Source of the DNA: Proteiniclasticum sediminis
Lineage (GTDB): Bacteria; Bacillota; Clostridia; Clostridiales; Clostridiaceae
NCBI RefSeq assembly: GCF_018128025.1
Contig: NZ_JAGSCS010000002.1
Coordinates: 186,001-250,000, forward strand
Length of the DNA: 64,000 nucleotides
Reading direction: 5' to 3'
Part shown: positions 24,953 through 34,380 of the stretch, piece after piece
Numbering within the stretch: position 1 is the first letter of the stretch
Layout of the letters: each line of letters begins with the position of its first letter
The notes under the pieces: generated by a model
The model's database searches: none
What the model was told of the DNA's origin: nothing
Seen by the model: the letters and a program-made list of their open reading frames with translations, nothing else
Translations under genes and position numbers: made by a program

Positions 24953-26488
24953 ATGGAGAAAGCCCTGAAGACTGATTACATTCTGGAGATGCGAAACATC
25001 ACCAAGGAATTCCCCGGGGTAAAAGCCCTGGATGATGTGAATTTCCAGGTCAAAAAAGGTGAAATACACTGCCTGGTGGGGGAGAACGGAGCGGGAAAAT
25101 CCACCCTCATGAAGGTGCTTTCGGGCGTGTATCCCACGGGACACTACGAAGGCGATATCCTGATCAACGGCGAAATTCAGCGTTTCCATGGCATTCGGGA
25201 CAGTGAGCGCAGCGGCATCGCCGTCATTTACCAGGAGTTGGCACTGATTCCTGAGCTGTCCATTTACGAAAATATTTATCTGGGTCATGAACTGAAAAAA
25301 GGCCGGGTCATCGATTGGAACGAAACCATCCGGCAGTCCCAGGAAATGCTCAAAAAAGTTCGACTCAACGTGAATCCGGAAACGAAAATAAAGGACTTGG
25401 GTGTCGGGAAGCAGCAGCTCATCGAAATTGCCAAGGCCTTCAGCAAAAATGCCAATCTCATCATTTTGGACGAACCTACGGCAGCCCTGAATGATCTCGA
25501 TTCAGAAAATCTGCTGAACCTTCTTCTTGAACTCAAAGCGGAAGGGGTAACCTCCATCATGATTTCCCACAAGCTCAAGGAAGTCATCAAGGTTGCCGAT
25601 ACGGTGACAGTCCTTCGGGACGGCAAGACCATCTGCTCCCTTACTGCAGAAAAAGGTGAAATCACGGAGCCTGTGCTCATCCGAAACATGGTAGGCCGGG
25701 CCATTGATGATATTTTTCCCAAGCGGGAAAAGAAAGAGTTTGGGGACAAGGTTCTGGAAGTTCAAAATCTCAGTGCAGTGGACCCAGCCTCGGGCAAACA
25801 CCTCCTGAAGAATGTGAACATCCATGCCCGCAAGGGCGAAGTGGTGGGGATCGCCGGACTTATTGGCGCAGGTCGGACGGAACTGGCGACCAGCATCTTC
25901 GGGAATCCTCGGGGATACCGCCTGGAGGGTCAGATTATGCTCGATGGCCAATTGGTTCGTTTCCATCACCCCAAGGATGCCATTAAAGCCGGCATCGCCT
26001 ATGTCACGGAGGATCGGAAAGGCGATGGATTGATCCTTCTTCAGGATATCAAGAGCAATATCTCCTTGGCGAATCTGAAGGAACTTGCTGCTGGCGGAGT
26101 GATCAACAAGAATGAGGAGATTCATGTGGGTGAACATTACCGGGGTTCCCTCAACATCAAAACCCCTTCGGTGGAACAGCTGGCAGTGAATCTCAGCGGA
26201 GGAAATCAGCAAAAGGTTTCCCTGGGGAAATGGCTATATACCAAACCCCGGGTGCTGATCCTGGATGAACCGACCCGCGGCATTGACGTGGGGGCGAAAT
26301 TTGAGATCTACACCATCATCAACGACCTCATCGCCCAGGGTATGAGCATCATCATGATCTCTTCGGAACTGCCGGAAATTCTCGGCATGAGCGACCGCAT
26401 CTATGTGGTGGCGGAAGGAAGGGTCACCGGAGAGGTGGACGTGAAGGATGCCACCCAGGACAAAATCATGGAACTGGCTACGCAGTAA
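24953..26488 (+). CDS. mmsA: Monosaccharide ABC importer ATP-binding protein
   Basis: Cytoplasmic ATPase with two fused nucleotide-binding domains (511 residues), as in MglA, XylG and GguA. Domain 1 has Walker A GENGAGKSTLMK and Walker B LIILDEPTAAL. Domain 2 has a degenerate Walker A (GLIGAGRTE), a signature LSGGNQQKVSLGKWL and LILDEPTRGIDVG. A degenerate second P-loop is normal in this family. ATG 24953 lies nine bases after AAAGGGA; ATG 24944 abuts that site and is unlikely. The permease gene follows 24 bases later. Confidence 0.93.
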   Translation: MEKALKTDYILEMRNITKEFPGVKALDDVNFQVKKGEIHCLVGENGAGKSTLMKVLSGVYPTGHYEGDILINGEIQRFHGIRDSERSGIAVIYQELALIPELSIYENIYLGHELKKGRVIDWNETIRQSQEMLKKVRLNVNPETKIKDLGVGKQQLIEIAKAFSKNANLIILDEPTAALNDLDSENLLNLLLELKAEGVTSIMISHKLKEVIKVADTVTVLRDGKTICSLTAEKGEITEPVLIRNMVGRAIDDIFPKREKKEFGDKVLEVQNLSAVDPASGKHLLKNVNIHARKGEVVGIAGLIGAGRTELATSIFGNPRGYRLEGQIMLDGQLVRFHHPKDAIKAGIAYVTEDRKGDGLILLQDIKSNISLANLKELAAGGVINKNEEIHVGEHYRGSLNIKTPSVEQLAVNLSGGNQQKVSLGKWLYTKPRVLILDEPTRGIDVGAKFEIYTIINDLIAQGMSIIMISSELPEILGMSDRIYVVAEGRVTGEVDVKDATQDKIMELATQ

Positions 26489-26512
26489 CCGGGCATAAAG
26501 GAGGAAAAGTAT

Positions 26513-27685
26513 ATGGAACTCTTCAAGGATCTCAAAACCATGCTTAAGAAGAATATCCGGGAATACGGCATGTTCATCGCACTTTTTGCCATCATGCTGG
26601 TATTTTCCTACTTGAGCGACGGGGTGTTCATGTCTCCCCGTAACATCAGCAACCTCATCAACTCCATGGGCTATATTGCGGTGCTGGCCGTGGGCATGAC
26701 CCTGATCCTCATCATTAAGCACATCGACCTGTCGGTGGGTTATGTGGCAGGATTCCTCGGCGCTGTGGCTGCCATGCTCATGACAGCCTACAAAATGCCC
26801 GTCTATGCCGTCATCCCCATCATTCTCGTCCTGGGTATGCTCATTGGGCTGTTTAACGGCTTCATGGTGGCCCAACTGAAAATTCCGGCCTTCGTGGTTT
26901 CTTTGGCGGGCATGCTGATCTTCCGCGGTGCCCTTCTTCAGGTGACAGTGAAGACCGGTACCATCATCGTCCCCGACGATGCCTTCAACGCCATCGGCAT
27001 TGGGTACATCCCCGACATCAAGCTCATTCCGGGGTATCATACGATCACCCTGATCCTGGGCGCTCTGGCCATTGGGCTCTTTATCTATTTCCAGTTCCAA
27101 AATCGCCGAAACAAGAAGAAGTACAACTTTGAAGTGGTCCCCATCAAAATCTTCTACATCAAACTGGTCTTCATCTCCCTGCTCATTGCCTATGTGACCT
27201 GGATTCTGTCGGACTACAATGGACTGTCCTGGACCGTGGTCATCGTGCTCATCGTCGTGGGCCTTTATAACTTCATCCAGACGAAAACTGTCCTGGGCCG
27301 TCATATTTATGCCGTGGGCGGCAATGGAGAAGCGGCAACCTTAAGCGGAATTGACGTGAAAAAGGTCACCCTCTTTGTCTTTGCTTCCATGAGTACACTG
27401 GCAGCGCTTTCCGGAATTCTCTTCACGGCCCGTCTCCAATCGGCGACGGTTTCTGCCGGCACCGGATTTGAACTGGATGCCATCGCCTCCGCCTATGTGG
27501 GGGGCGTATCGGCAGCCGGCGGTGTGGGCCGCGTGACCGGATCCATCATTGGTGCCCTGGTCATGGCATCCTTGACCAGTGGCATGAACCTCCTCAACGT
27601 GGGGGTATCCTACCAGTACATCATCCGCGGAGCGATTTTGATCTTGGCTGTCGTCTTTGACGTTCAGACCCGAAACAAGAAATAA
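26513..27685 (+). CDS. mmsB: Monosaccharide ABC importer permease
   Basis: Single permease of the RbsC/XylH/GguB family, expected to act as a homodimer. The 390 residues have about ten hydrophobic segments, with GMTLILIIKHIDLSVG early and the family motif GNGEAATLSGIDVKK in a cytoplasmic loop. A central insert of basic residues (RRNKKKYNFEVVPIK, about 200-214) is typical of the longer 'multiple monosaccharide' type. AAGGAGG precedes the ATG. It is the last gene of the operon, followed by a terminator that overlaps the convergent racemase gene. Confidence 0.93.
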   Translation: MELFKDLKTMLKKNIREYGMFIALFAIMLVFSYLSDGVFMSPRNISNLINSMGYIAVLAVGMTLILIIKHIDLSVGYVAGFLGAVAAMLMTAYKMPVYAVIPIILVLGMLIGLFNGFMVAQLKIPAFVVSLAGMLIFRGALLQVTVKTGTIIVPDDAFNAIGIGYIPDIKLIPGYHTITLILGALAIGLFIYFQFQNRRNKKKYNFEVVPIKIFYIKLVFISLLIAYVTWILSDYNGLSWTVVIVLIVVGLYNFIQTKTVLGRHIYAVGGNGEAATLSGIDVKKVTLFVFASMSTLAALSGILFTARLQSATVSAGTGFELDAIASAYVGGVSAAGGVGRVTGSIIGALVMASLTSGMNLLNVGVSYQYIIRGAILILAVVFDVQTRNKK

Positions 27686-27699
27686 CTGCACGAAGAAAA

Positions 27700-27739
27700 A
27701 AGACGGGATCGAAGTTTTAGTCTTCGATCTCGTCTTTTT
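27700..27739 (+). terminator. Terminator of the sugar ABC operon, overlapping racemase 3' end
   Basis: Fifteen-pair stem (27700-27714 with 27722-27736) followed by five T. The 3' arm lies within the last codons of the convergent racemase gene, whose stop is at 27717-27719. Confidence 0.93.
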
Positions 27740-28382
27740 CGTCGCTTTCCAGAAGTCTCTGGAGCATTTTCTCGGCAGGATCCACCAAGGGGAGAGGGCT
27801 GATCAAGGAGAGGGCTCCGTGGAGATAGGAGAAATGGGTACAGCCCAGGATCACCGCCTCACATCCGTTTTCCCGGTAGAAGTGGAGGAGCGGAAGCAGG
27901 GAAGCTTCCCGGATAATCTCTTCCGGCGCTTTCTTTTTTTCGATGGCGTTGACCAGTTTCAGCATCCCCGTGCCAATGACCTGGGTATGGGGGCTGTGGG
28001 TCTGGATGGCCCGTTCGATGCCGTGGGTGCTCTGATTGTTCGCGGCCAGAACGCCCAGACAGGAGAATATTTTGCCCATGTCAATATAGACATGAAGCGG
28101 GGTCACCACAAAGATCTGGTGCTTTTTCCCCAGGATATCCATATCCACAGCAGCGGAGATGGAGTTGCAGTAAACAAAGACCGCGTGGGCGCCATCGCTC
28201 TTCATGGTGCCCAGAAGAGTGTCCACCTCCTGGGTGAGGCGCTCCGGATATACCACCTGGAGGAGACTCTGCTCCTCAGGGGTGCGGGAAACGGCATACC
28301 CCTTCGCCGCATATCCTTTCCCTTGAATAAAATCTACACCCATGGCGGTGTCAATGGGTGTGCCTGCCAGTACTGCAATCAT
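27717..28382 (-). CDS. Aspartate/glutamate racemase family protein
   Basis: Cofactor-independent racemase of 221 residues with the two catalytic cysteines in FVYCNSISA and ILGCTHFSY. These proteins interconvert L- and D-aspartate or glutamate (or related amino acids) for cell-wall or other use. It differs from MurI in its N-terminal segment, so I leave the substrate open. AGAGGAGG precedes the ATG by seven bases. Its acidic C-terminal tail (SDEKDEIED) is encoded by DNA that also forms the terminator of the sugar operon, which restricts codon choice there. Confidence 0.88.
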   Translation of the reverse strand: MIAVLAGTPIDTAMGVDFIQGKGYAAKGYAVSRTPEEQSLLQVVYPERLTQEVDTLLGTMKSDGAHAVFVYCNSISAAVDMDILGKKHQIFVVTPLHVYIDMGKIFSCLGVLAANNQSTHGIERAIQTHSPHTQVIGTGMLKLVNAIEKKKAPEEIIREASLLPLLHFYRENGCEAVILGCTHFSYLHGALSLISPLPLVDPAEKMLQRLLESDEKDEIED

Positions 28383-28550
28383 GGGAGTCCTCCTCTTTTG
28401 TACAATGATTATTCCTTATCTTACCGCAAATTTCCATCTCTGAAAACGGAAGAGCAAGGTTTTTCTCTGCCTTTTTCACAGCGGAAAGTTTTTGGCAAGG
28501 GAAAGGGAATAAGGTATGATAAAGAAAAGGGAAGAAAGGAGGGAGACGGG

Positions 28551-29045
28551 ATGAACAATCAGCTATGGACAGAGTTTCTGGAGATGGCCGAGCCCACGCT
28601 CACCCATGAGGCCGTGCAGCAGATGAAAAACTACATCCAGCATGGGCGGGTCACCACCTATGAACACTGTGTCCAGGTGGCGTTCCTGAGTTTTACCTTC
28701 GCCCGGAGGCTGAGGCTTCGCATCGATGAAGTAAGTCTCGTTCGCGGTGCACTCCTCCATGACTTCTATCTCTATGACTGGCATGTGCCGGATCTCCAGC
28801 GAAAAAGATTCCATGGCTTTCACCATGCCAAGACAGCGCTGAAAAATGCGGAGCGCCATTTTGCCCTTAGCCCCGTGGAACGGGATATCATCAAGAAACA
28901 CATGTGGCCCATGAACTTGCCTTTGCCCCGCTACCGGGAGAGCGTTCTGGTTTTGGTGGCGGATAAAACCGTGAGCCTCCTGGAGACCTTTGGATGGAAA
29001 AGCCCAACCTTTAAGTTCCCGGATGATCAAAAAGGAGAAATCTGA
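28551..29045 (+). CDS. HD-domain phosphohydrolase, small
   Basis: A 164-residue protein with an HD-fold metal site: the HC at YEHCVQVAF, then LLHDFYLYDWH, HHAKTAL and later Asp in VADKTVSL. It matches the short HD proteins of Clostridia whose substrates (nucleotides or cyclic nucleotides) are unknown. ATG 28551 has AAAGGAGGG seven bases before it. mutY begins three bases after its stop, and the macro-domain gene overlaps mutY, so this is the first gene of a three-gene operon. Confidence 0.85.
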   Translation: MNNQLWTEFLEMAEPTLTHEAVQQMKNYIQHGRVTTYEHCVQVAFLSFTFARRLRLRIDEVSLVRGALLHDFYLYDWHVPDLQRKRFHGFHHAKTALKNAERHFALSPVERDIIKKHMWPMNLPLPRYRESVLVLVADKTVSLLETFGWKSPTFKFPDDQKGEI

Positions 29046-29047
29046 CT

Positions 29048-30136
29048 TTGGATAGAAACGCAATACTCGATTTTCAAGACCATCTCTTGCAGTGGTTCTG
29101 GGCAAACCGGCGAACCATGCCCTGGCGGGAAGTGCCCAGTCCTTACCGCATCTGGATCTCCGAGGTCATGCTCCAGCAGACCCGGGTGGAGACGGTGATC
29201 CCCTATTTTCAGCGATTCCTCGCAAAATACCCCACGGTGGCGGACCTGGCCCAAAGTGATGAAGAAGAGCTCTTAAAGCAGTGGGAAGGTCTGGGGTACT
29301 ACTCCAGGGCCCGGAATCTTCGCCATGCTGCCCAAGAAATCCTGGAAAGATTTCAGGGGGAAGTTCCCCAGACCTTTGAGGAACTGCGCACGTTAAAGGG
29401 CATCGGGGAATACACGGCAGGCGCCGTGGCCTCCATGGCCTTTGGCCAGCGGGTTCCCGCCGTGGACGGCAATGTCTACCGGGTCATGGCCAGGGTTACG
29501 GGATGCCGGGAGGATATCGCCCAGGGAAAAACCCAGAAACTGCTGAAGGCAGAGACCCTCAATGTTCTTCCGGATCACCATGTGGGGGATTTCAACCAGG
29601 CCCTCATGGAACTGGGAGCCACCGTCTGTATTCCCAAAGGAGTCCCCAAGTGCGGCCAGTGTCCTGTAAAGGACCACTGCGAGGCTTTCCGGGAAACGCT
29701 CCAGGAGGAGATTCCGGTGAAGGGGAAGGCCAAGGAGCGCCGCCAGGAAGAGCGCACGGTCCTCATCCTGGAGCAGGCGGGGCGCTATGCCGTGAGACGG
29801 CGGGAAGAGCCGGGGATTCTCCATGGCCTCTATGAACTGCCCAATGTCAGCGGATACTATAGTAAAGAGGAGATCCAGGCCATGCTGGCGGAAAAGGGAA
29901 TGACCGCCTTGGCCATGACCGCCCTGCCGGAACAGAAAATTGTCTTTTCTCATCTGGAGTGGCATTTGGAAGGGTATCAGGTGAAACTGAAGGAAGAGGG
30001 GGGCGGTTACCGCTTTGCATCGCTTCAGGAAATCCGGGAGAGTTTTTCCGTGGCATCGGCATTCCAGGGTTACCTGACCCTCTTGGAAAATGAAGAAAAC
30101 GCGCTAAAGGCAGAAGGAGGAGAAACATGCCGCTGA
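29048..30136 (+). CDS. mutY: A/G-specific adenine glycosylase MutY
   Basis: Repair glycosylase removing adenine opposite 8-oxoguanine. The 362 residues contain the helix-hairpin-helix ([12 protein letters not shown]) with catalytic Asp140 in VDGNVYRV, Glu39 in SEVMLQQT and a [4Fe-4S] cluster at Cys194, 202, 205 and 211. A C-terminal NUDIX-like 8-oxoG recognition domain (about 230-355) follows. The start is TTG, ten bases after AAAGGAG and three bases past the upstream stop. It overlaps the macro-domain gene by ten bases. Length and motifs are normal. Confidence 0.95.
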   Translation: MDRNAILDFQDHLLQWFWANRRTMPWREVPSPYRIWISEVMLQQTRVETVIPYFQRFLAKYPTVADLAQSDEEELLKQWEGLGYYSRARNLRHAAQEILERFQGEVPQTFEELRTLKGIGEYTAGAVASMAFGQRVPAVDGNVYRVMARVTGCREDIAQGKTQKLLKAETLNVLPDHHVGDFNQALMELGATVCIPKGVPKCGQCPVKDHCEAFRETLQEEIPVKGKAKERRQEERTVLILEQAGRYAVRRREEPGILHGLYELPNVSGYYSKEEIQAMLAEKGMTALAMTALPEQKIVFSHLEWHLEGYQVKLKEEGGGYRFASLQEIRESFSVASAFQGYLTLLENEENALKAEGGETCR

Positions 30137-31101
30137 ACATCATTCAAGGAGACATCACCACCTTAAAGGTGGATGCCATTGTCAATGCCGCCAATGAGGA
30201 TTTGGCCATGGGGGGAGGCGTTTGCGGAGCGATCTTCGCTGCAGCAGGAAAGGAGGAGCTGAAGACTGCCTGTGCGGGACTTGGTCCCTGCAAAGTGGGG
30301 CATGCCGTGATGACCCCGGGCTTTAAGCTTCCGGCAAAGCATGTCATCCATGCTGTGGGACCCATCTGGCGGGGCGGTAAGCATCAGGAGGAGGAGCTTC
30401 TTCGTCAGGCATACCTGTCATCCCTGCAGCTGGCGGAAGGGGCAGGGCTCGCTTCTTTGGCTTTCCCCCTGATTTCCTCGGGGATCTATGGCTATCCCAA
30501 GGATGAGGCCCTTTTGGTGGCCGTCACCGCCATTGGGGACTTCCTGAAGGAATCGGAGATGCAGGTGACCCTGGTCATCTATGACCGGAAGTCCTTCTCC
30601 CTGGAACCCACCATGGTCTACACCCTGCAGACGTATCTGAAGAAACACTTCACCGAAGACAGCGATGTTCCGCTTTATGCCCAGCTGGAATCCTACCGGC
30701 TGCGCCAGTCCGTGGCGGCAGAGTCCTTAGTTCTGCCCTTGGAAGATCGTCTGCACCAGCTGGAAGAAACCTTTTCCCAGACGCTGCTCCGGCTCATTGA
30801 TGAGAAGGGGCTCAGCGACACGACGGCCTACAAACGGGCGAACATCGACCGAAAGCTGTTTTCCAAGATCCGGTCCGATATCCACTACAAACCTAAGAAG
30901 TCCACGGCGCTGGCCTTCGCCATTGCCTTGGGGCTGGATCCGGAGGAAGCGGACGATTTCCTCATGACGGCTGGCTATCGCCTTTCCCCATCCAGCAAAT
31001 CCGATGTGCTCATCCGGTTCTTTCTGGAACAGGGAAATCCGGACATCCATGCCATCAATGAAGCCCTCTTTTACTACCATCTCCCTCTTTTGGGAGCCTG
31101 A
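30127..31101 (+). CDS. Macro-domain protein with extra C-terminal helical domain
   Basis: Residues 1-170 form a macro domain that binds and often hydrolyses ADP-ribose derivatives: [20 protein letters not shown], the GGGVCGAIF loop, [22 protein letters not shown] and SSGIYGYP. The remaining ~150 residues are an additional helical domain with an HTH-like pattern ([19 protein letters not shown], about 238-256). The plain single-domain form is about 175 residues. It overlaps mutY by ten bases, so translation is probably coupled. Its stop codon lies inside the terminator stem. A link between ADP-ribosylation and base repair is suggested by position only. Confidence 0.9.
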   Translation: MPLNIIQGDITTLKVDAIVNAANEDLAMGGGVCGAIFAAAGKEELKTACAGLGPCKVGHAVMTPGFKLPAKHVIHAVGPIWRGGKHQEEELLRQAYLSSLQLAEGAGLASLAFPLISSGIYGYPKDEALLVAVTAIGDFLKESEMQVTLVIYDRKSFSLEPTMVYTLQTYLKKHFTEDSDVPLYAQLESYRLRQSVAAESLVLPLEDRLHQLEETFSQTLLRLIDEKGLSDTTAYKRANIDRKLFSKIRSDIHYKPKKSTALAFAIALGLDPEEADDFLMTAGYRLSPSSKSDVLIRFFLEQGNPDIHAINEALFYYHLPLLGA

Positions 31102-31125
31102 CGGCCATGGGCCGTCTTTTCTTTT
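31100..31125 (+). terminator. Terminator overlapping the macro-domain gene stop codon
   Basis: Stem GACGGCC (31100-31106) with GGCCGTC (31110-31116), then a T-rich tail. The 5' arm includes the last bases of the TGA stop. Confidence 0.82.
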
Positions 31126-31269
31126 GGTGAAAATTCCCGGAGAAGATGCCCTAATTATTGTGGAATCAAAAATGATGAGAAAAACCATCCGGGGCAATCT
31201 TCGTTATAATATTCTAAATCTTCCGTTTTGATGTTAAGATAGGGACAAGAAATGCAAGGAGGGAAACGC

Positions 31270-33063
31270 ATGGAAAACACAAAAACTGTACTGACCGGAA
31301 ATCAGGCCGTGGCCCGGGGGTTTTACGAAGCGGGAGGGCTATTGGCCTCCAGTTATCCCGGATCCCCCACGGTGGAGCTTTTGGAATCGGTGAAAGAATA
31401 TCCGGAAATTTACGCGGAATTTTCCGTGAATGAAAAAGTTGCCCTGGAGACCGCCATTGGCGCATCCTTCTATGGCGCCCGGGCCATGGTCTCCATGAAA
31501 CATGTGGGGGTCAATGTGGCCATGGATCCCCTCATGACCTTCACCCAGACCCCCATGAACGGGGGATTTCTTCTGGTGACCGGCGATGATCCCGGCATGG
31601 CCAGCTCCCAGAACGAGCAGGATAACCGGATCCTGGGTAAATTTGCCCACATGGGCATTCTCTATCCCGGAAGCAGCGAGGAAGCCAAGGAGTACACCCG
31701 CCTGGCCTTTGACCTCTCGGAAGCCTTCGAAACGCCTATGATGCTGGACATTACCTCCCGGATTTGCCATGGCCGAGGGATTGTGGTAGAGAAAGCTCGG
31801 GAAGAACATCGGCCCAAGGGCTTTACCCCGGACAACACCAAGTACACCATGCTACCGCCCTATACCCATGCAAGGCAGCATGCCATGAAGAAACGGATCC
31901 AGGATTTGGAAGAGTATGCCTATGACGCCCCCATGAATCTGCTTAAGGAAGTTCCCGGTGCCCGGGTGCTTCTGGTGGCCACGGGCCTGGCCTATCATAA
32001 TCTTCAGGAGCTGTCACTGCCCTACAGCATTTACCGTCCGGGTCTTGTTTACCCCTTGAGCAAACGGCGCATGATGGAGCTGAAGGAGTCCTATGACCGG
32101 ATCCTCGTGGTGGAAGAGATGCAGCCCTTCCTGGAAAATGAGCTGAAGCTCATGGGGGTGGACTGCGAAGGGAAGGAGTGGTTTTCCTTCACAGGAGAAC
32201 TCCATACGGAAGTCATCGCCAAGGGGCTTCGGGAAGCTGGACTCCTGACTTCACCCGATCTTCCGGAAATGGAGAGGGAACCTGTGGTTTCCCGACCGCC
32301 CATGTTCTGTGCAGGATGCCCCCATCGCCCGGTGTTCGACATTCTGAAAAAGATGAAAGTCACGGTCATGGGGGATATCGGCTGCTACTCCATGGCGGTG
32401 CTCCCCGCCTTTGAGGCGGCCCATACCATGATCAGCATGGGGGCAACTTTAGGGATCACCAAGGGGATGATGAAGGCCATGCGGCTATCCGGAGACGAGA
32501 AACCGCTGGTGTCCGTCATCGGCGATGGAACCTTCTTCCATTCGGGGATGACGGGGTTTGCCAATCTTCTCCATCAGACGGATCCCCGGGACAATATGAC
32601 CTTCATCATTCTGGAAAACGGCACCACAGCCATGACCGGAGGCCAAAGCAACGGTTCTTCCGGAAAGTATGATGTTCACGATGATATGCACATGGACATC
32701 AAAGCGCTCCTCAACACCATGGGGATCGACAATGTCCAGTATGCGGATCAGTTCGACTACAACCGCTTCCGGGACATCCTCAAGGAAGAGGTGGCAAAAC
32801 CAGGCATTTCCGTCATCATTGCCACCCGGCCCTGTGCCCTGAAGTTCAAAATCAAGGAACCGAATTTCTATGTGGACCCGAAAATCTGCATCGGATGCCG
32901 AACCTGTGTCAAAACCAACTGTCCGCCCATCCGGATGAAGCAGTATCCCGGCATCGATAAACTGAAATCATCCATTGATCCGGACATGTGCGTCGGCTGC
33001 AGCGTCTGTGCCCAGGTTTGTCCGGTGAATGCGATCAAACGCACCCAACGGGGAGGAGAGTAG
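31270..33063 (+). CDS. iorA: Indolepyruvate:ferredoxin oxidoreductase, alpha subunit
   Basis: Thiamine-diphosphate enzyme that oxidatively decarboxylates aryl pyruvates from Trp, Phe and Tyr to aryl-acetyl-CoA, reducing ferredoxin. The 597 residues have the pyrimidine-binding domain first, then the TPP domain with GDIGCYSM and GDGTFFHSG. At the C-terminus are two [4Fe-4S] sites, CIGCRTCVKTNCP and CVGCSVCAQVCP. ATG 31270 follows AAGGAGGG by six bases; an in-frame ATG at 31252 precedes that site. A TATAAT at 31204-31209 may be its -10. iorB begins two bases after its stop. Confidence 0.96.
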   Translation: MENTKTVLTGNQAVARGFYEAGGLLASSYPGSPTVELLESVKEYPEIYAEFSVNEKVALETAIGASFYGARAMVSMKHVGVNVAMDPLMTFTQTPMNGGFLLVTGDDPGMASSQNEQDNRILGKFAHMGILYPGSSEEAKEYTRLAFDLSEAFETPMMLDITSRICHGRGIVVEKAREEHRPKGFTPDNTKYTMLPPYTHARQHAMKKRIQDLEEYAYDAPMNLLKEVPGARVLLVATGLAYHNLQELSLPYSIYRPGLVYPLSKRRMMELKESYDRILVVEEMQPFLENELKLMGVDCEGKEWFSFTGELHTEVIAKGLREAGLLTSPDLPEMEREPVVSRPPMFCAGCPHRPVFDILKKMKVTVMGDIGCYSMAVLPAFEAAHTMISMGATLGITKGMMKAMRLSGDEKPLVSVIGDGTFFHSGMTGFANLLHQTDPRDNMTFIILENGTTAMTGGQSNGSSGKYDVHDDMHMDIKALLNTMGIDNVQYADQFDYNRFRDILKEEVAKPGISVIIATRPCALKFKIKEPNFYVDPKICIGCRTCVKTNCPPIRMKQYPGIDKLKSSIDPDMCVGCSVCAQVCPVNAIKRTQRGGE

Positions 33064-33064
33064 T

Positions 33065-33640
33065 ATGGAGACCATGAATATCATCATTGCCGGCGTTGGC
33101 GGTCAGGGCCTGGTCCTGGCCACGAAAATCATCGCGGAAGCGGCGTTTCAGGCTGGCTTTGACGTGAAGACCAACGATGTGGTGGGCCTCTCCCAGCGGG
33201 GAGGCACGGTCTGGGGTTCGGTGAAGTTTGGGGATCAGGTCCATTCCCCCAACGTTCTGCCGGGGACGGGAGATCTTCTCCTTGGCATGGATCCCCTGGA
33301 AGCCCTTCGCTGGAGTCATTTGCTGAAAAAAGACGGACGGATCATTCTAAACACCCGCAGGGTCTATCCTACACCGGTTCTCCTGGAGAAGGAGGCGTAT
33401 CCGGAGGAAGCGGTGGAAAGTCTTCCCGAGCGATTTGCCGTCACGTCGCTGGATGCCGCGAAGGAAGCCAAGGAGTCGGGAAACGCCAAGGCGGCCAATA
33501 CGGTGCTCCTGGGTGTCTTGTCTGCCCATCTGCCCATCGCTGAAGAAATATGGATGAGAGTGCTGAAGGCCAATGTGCCGCCAAAAGCTGTGGAGGAAAA
33601 TCTCCGAGCTTTTGCCCGGGGGCGGGAATATGACCACTGA
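33065..33640 (+). CDS. iorB: Indolepyruvate oxidoreductase, beta subunit
   Basis: Gamma-type 2-oxoacid oxidoreductase subunit that binds CoA, partner of IorA. The 191 residues begin with the glycine-rich strand IIIAGVGGQGLVLATKI and contain TNDVVGLSQRGGTVWGSVKFG, both family signatures. GGAGGAGAG sits just before the ATG. Its last bases overlap thpR by 11. Together with iorA it supports aromatic amino-acid fermentation. Confidence 0.95.
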   Translation: METMNIIIAGVGGQGLVLATKIIAEAAFQAGFDVKTNDVVGLSQRGGTVWGSVKFGDQVHSPNVLPGTGDLLLGMDPLEALRWSHLLKKDGRIILNTRRVYPTPVLLEKEAYPEEAVESLPERFAVTSLDAAKEAKESGNAKAANTVLLGVLSAHLPIAEEIWMRVLKANVPPKAVEENLRAFARGREYDH

Positions 33641-34190
33641 GAATGCAAGGCTCTTCATCGGCATTGGACTGCCGAAGGAACACCAGGATCGTCTGGCGGA
33701 AATGGCGCAGCGGCTTTTGGGGGAGCTCTCCCAGGGGAATGTGACCCGGACGGGAAACTTCCATCTGACGCTGAAATTTCTGGGAGAGACCCCAAGGGAC
33801 AGAATCCCCCAGATGAAGGCGGCGATCCAGGTCGCCGCAGAGAAATCGGACGCCTTCGTCCTCACCCTTGGAACCTTGGGGTACTTTTCCAAGGGCCGGG
33901 AGCGGATTTACTGGCTGGGCGGAGAGCCCTCAAGGGCCTTAAGCCAGCTGAAGGAGAATCTCGACCAGGCTTTGGGGGATGAAGGGGAACCAGCGGAAGA
34001 GATCTTCACGTCCCATGTCACCCTGATCCGCCGGGGAATCCCGGCAAAGGACAAGTCCTGGAAGGAGGTTCAGGAGCGAATCAATCCCCAGGAGCTCACC
34101 CATGGGGTGGACCGGGTGGTCCTTTTTGAAAGCACCCGGATTAACGGATTGATCACCTATGTTCCGCTAGCAGAGTTTCAGTTGAAATGA
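33630..34190 (+). CDS. thpR: RNA 2',3'-cyclic phosphodiesterase
   Basis: 2H phosphoesterase (LigT/ThpR) that opens 2',3'-cyclic phosphates, known from RNA and tRNA processing. The 186 residues carry both catalytic HxTx tetrads, HLTL (about 45) and HVTL (about 130), with standard spacing. ATG 33630 lies within the 3' end of iorB, so it is cotranscribed with iorAB although the functions look unrelated. It ends at a strong terminator. Confidence 0.92.
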   Translation: MTTENARLFIGIGLPKEHQDRLAEMAQRLLGELSQGNVTRTGNFHLTLKFLGETPRDRIPQMKAAIQVAAEKSDAFVLTLGTLGYFSKGRERIYWLGGEPSRALSQLKENLDQALGDEGEPAEEIFTSHVTLIRRGIPAKDKSWKEVQERINPQELTHGVDRVVLFESTRINGLITYVPLAEFQLK

Positions 34191-34224
34191 TCCTTTAAAG
34201 AATTGAACACCCGACGGAAGTCGT

Positions 34225-34263
34225 TCCGGATCCGCGAAAGTCATGGCGGATCCGGATTTTTTT
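34225..34263 (+). terminator. Terminator of the iorAB-thpR operon
   Basis: Eleven-base perfect stem TCCGGATCCGC (34225-34235) with GCGGATCCGGA (34246-34256), then seven T. Confidence 0.93.
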
Positions 34264-34345
34264 GCTGTTTTTCAAAAGTATCGGATTTTGGCGAAAGATC
34301 GGAAGAAAAAAGAACGGGAATCTTCGACATAGATTCGACAATACC

Positions 34346-34374
34346 TTGTAAATATTGTGAAGGTTGGGTAAAAT
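34346..34374 (+). promoter_or_regulatory. Promoter in the AT-rich gap before the surface-protein gene
   Basis: TTGTAA (34346-34351), an exact 17-base spacer and TAAAAT (34369-34374). The gap 34264-34622 otherwise holds the candidate RNA below and about 170 bases without other clear elements; TATGCT near 34515 is the only further -10-like hexamer. Confidence 0.6.
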
Positions 34375-34380
34375 AAGAGT

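Noticed and set aside
27657-28550. Long plus-strand extension upstream of the HD-domain gene
   Set aside because: It runs antisense through the racemase gene; the HD protein has a clear start with AAAGGAGGG at 28551.
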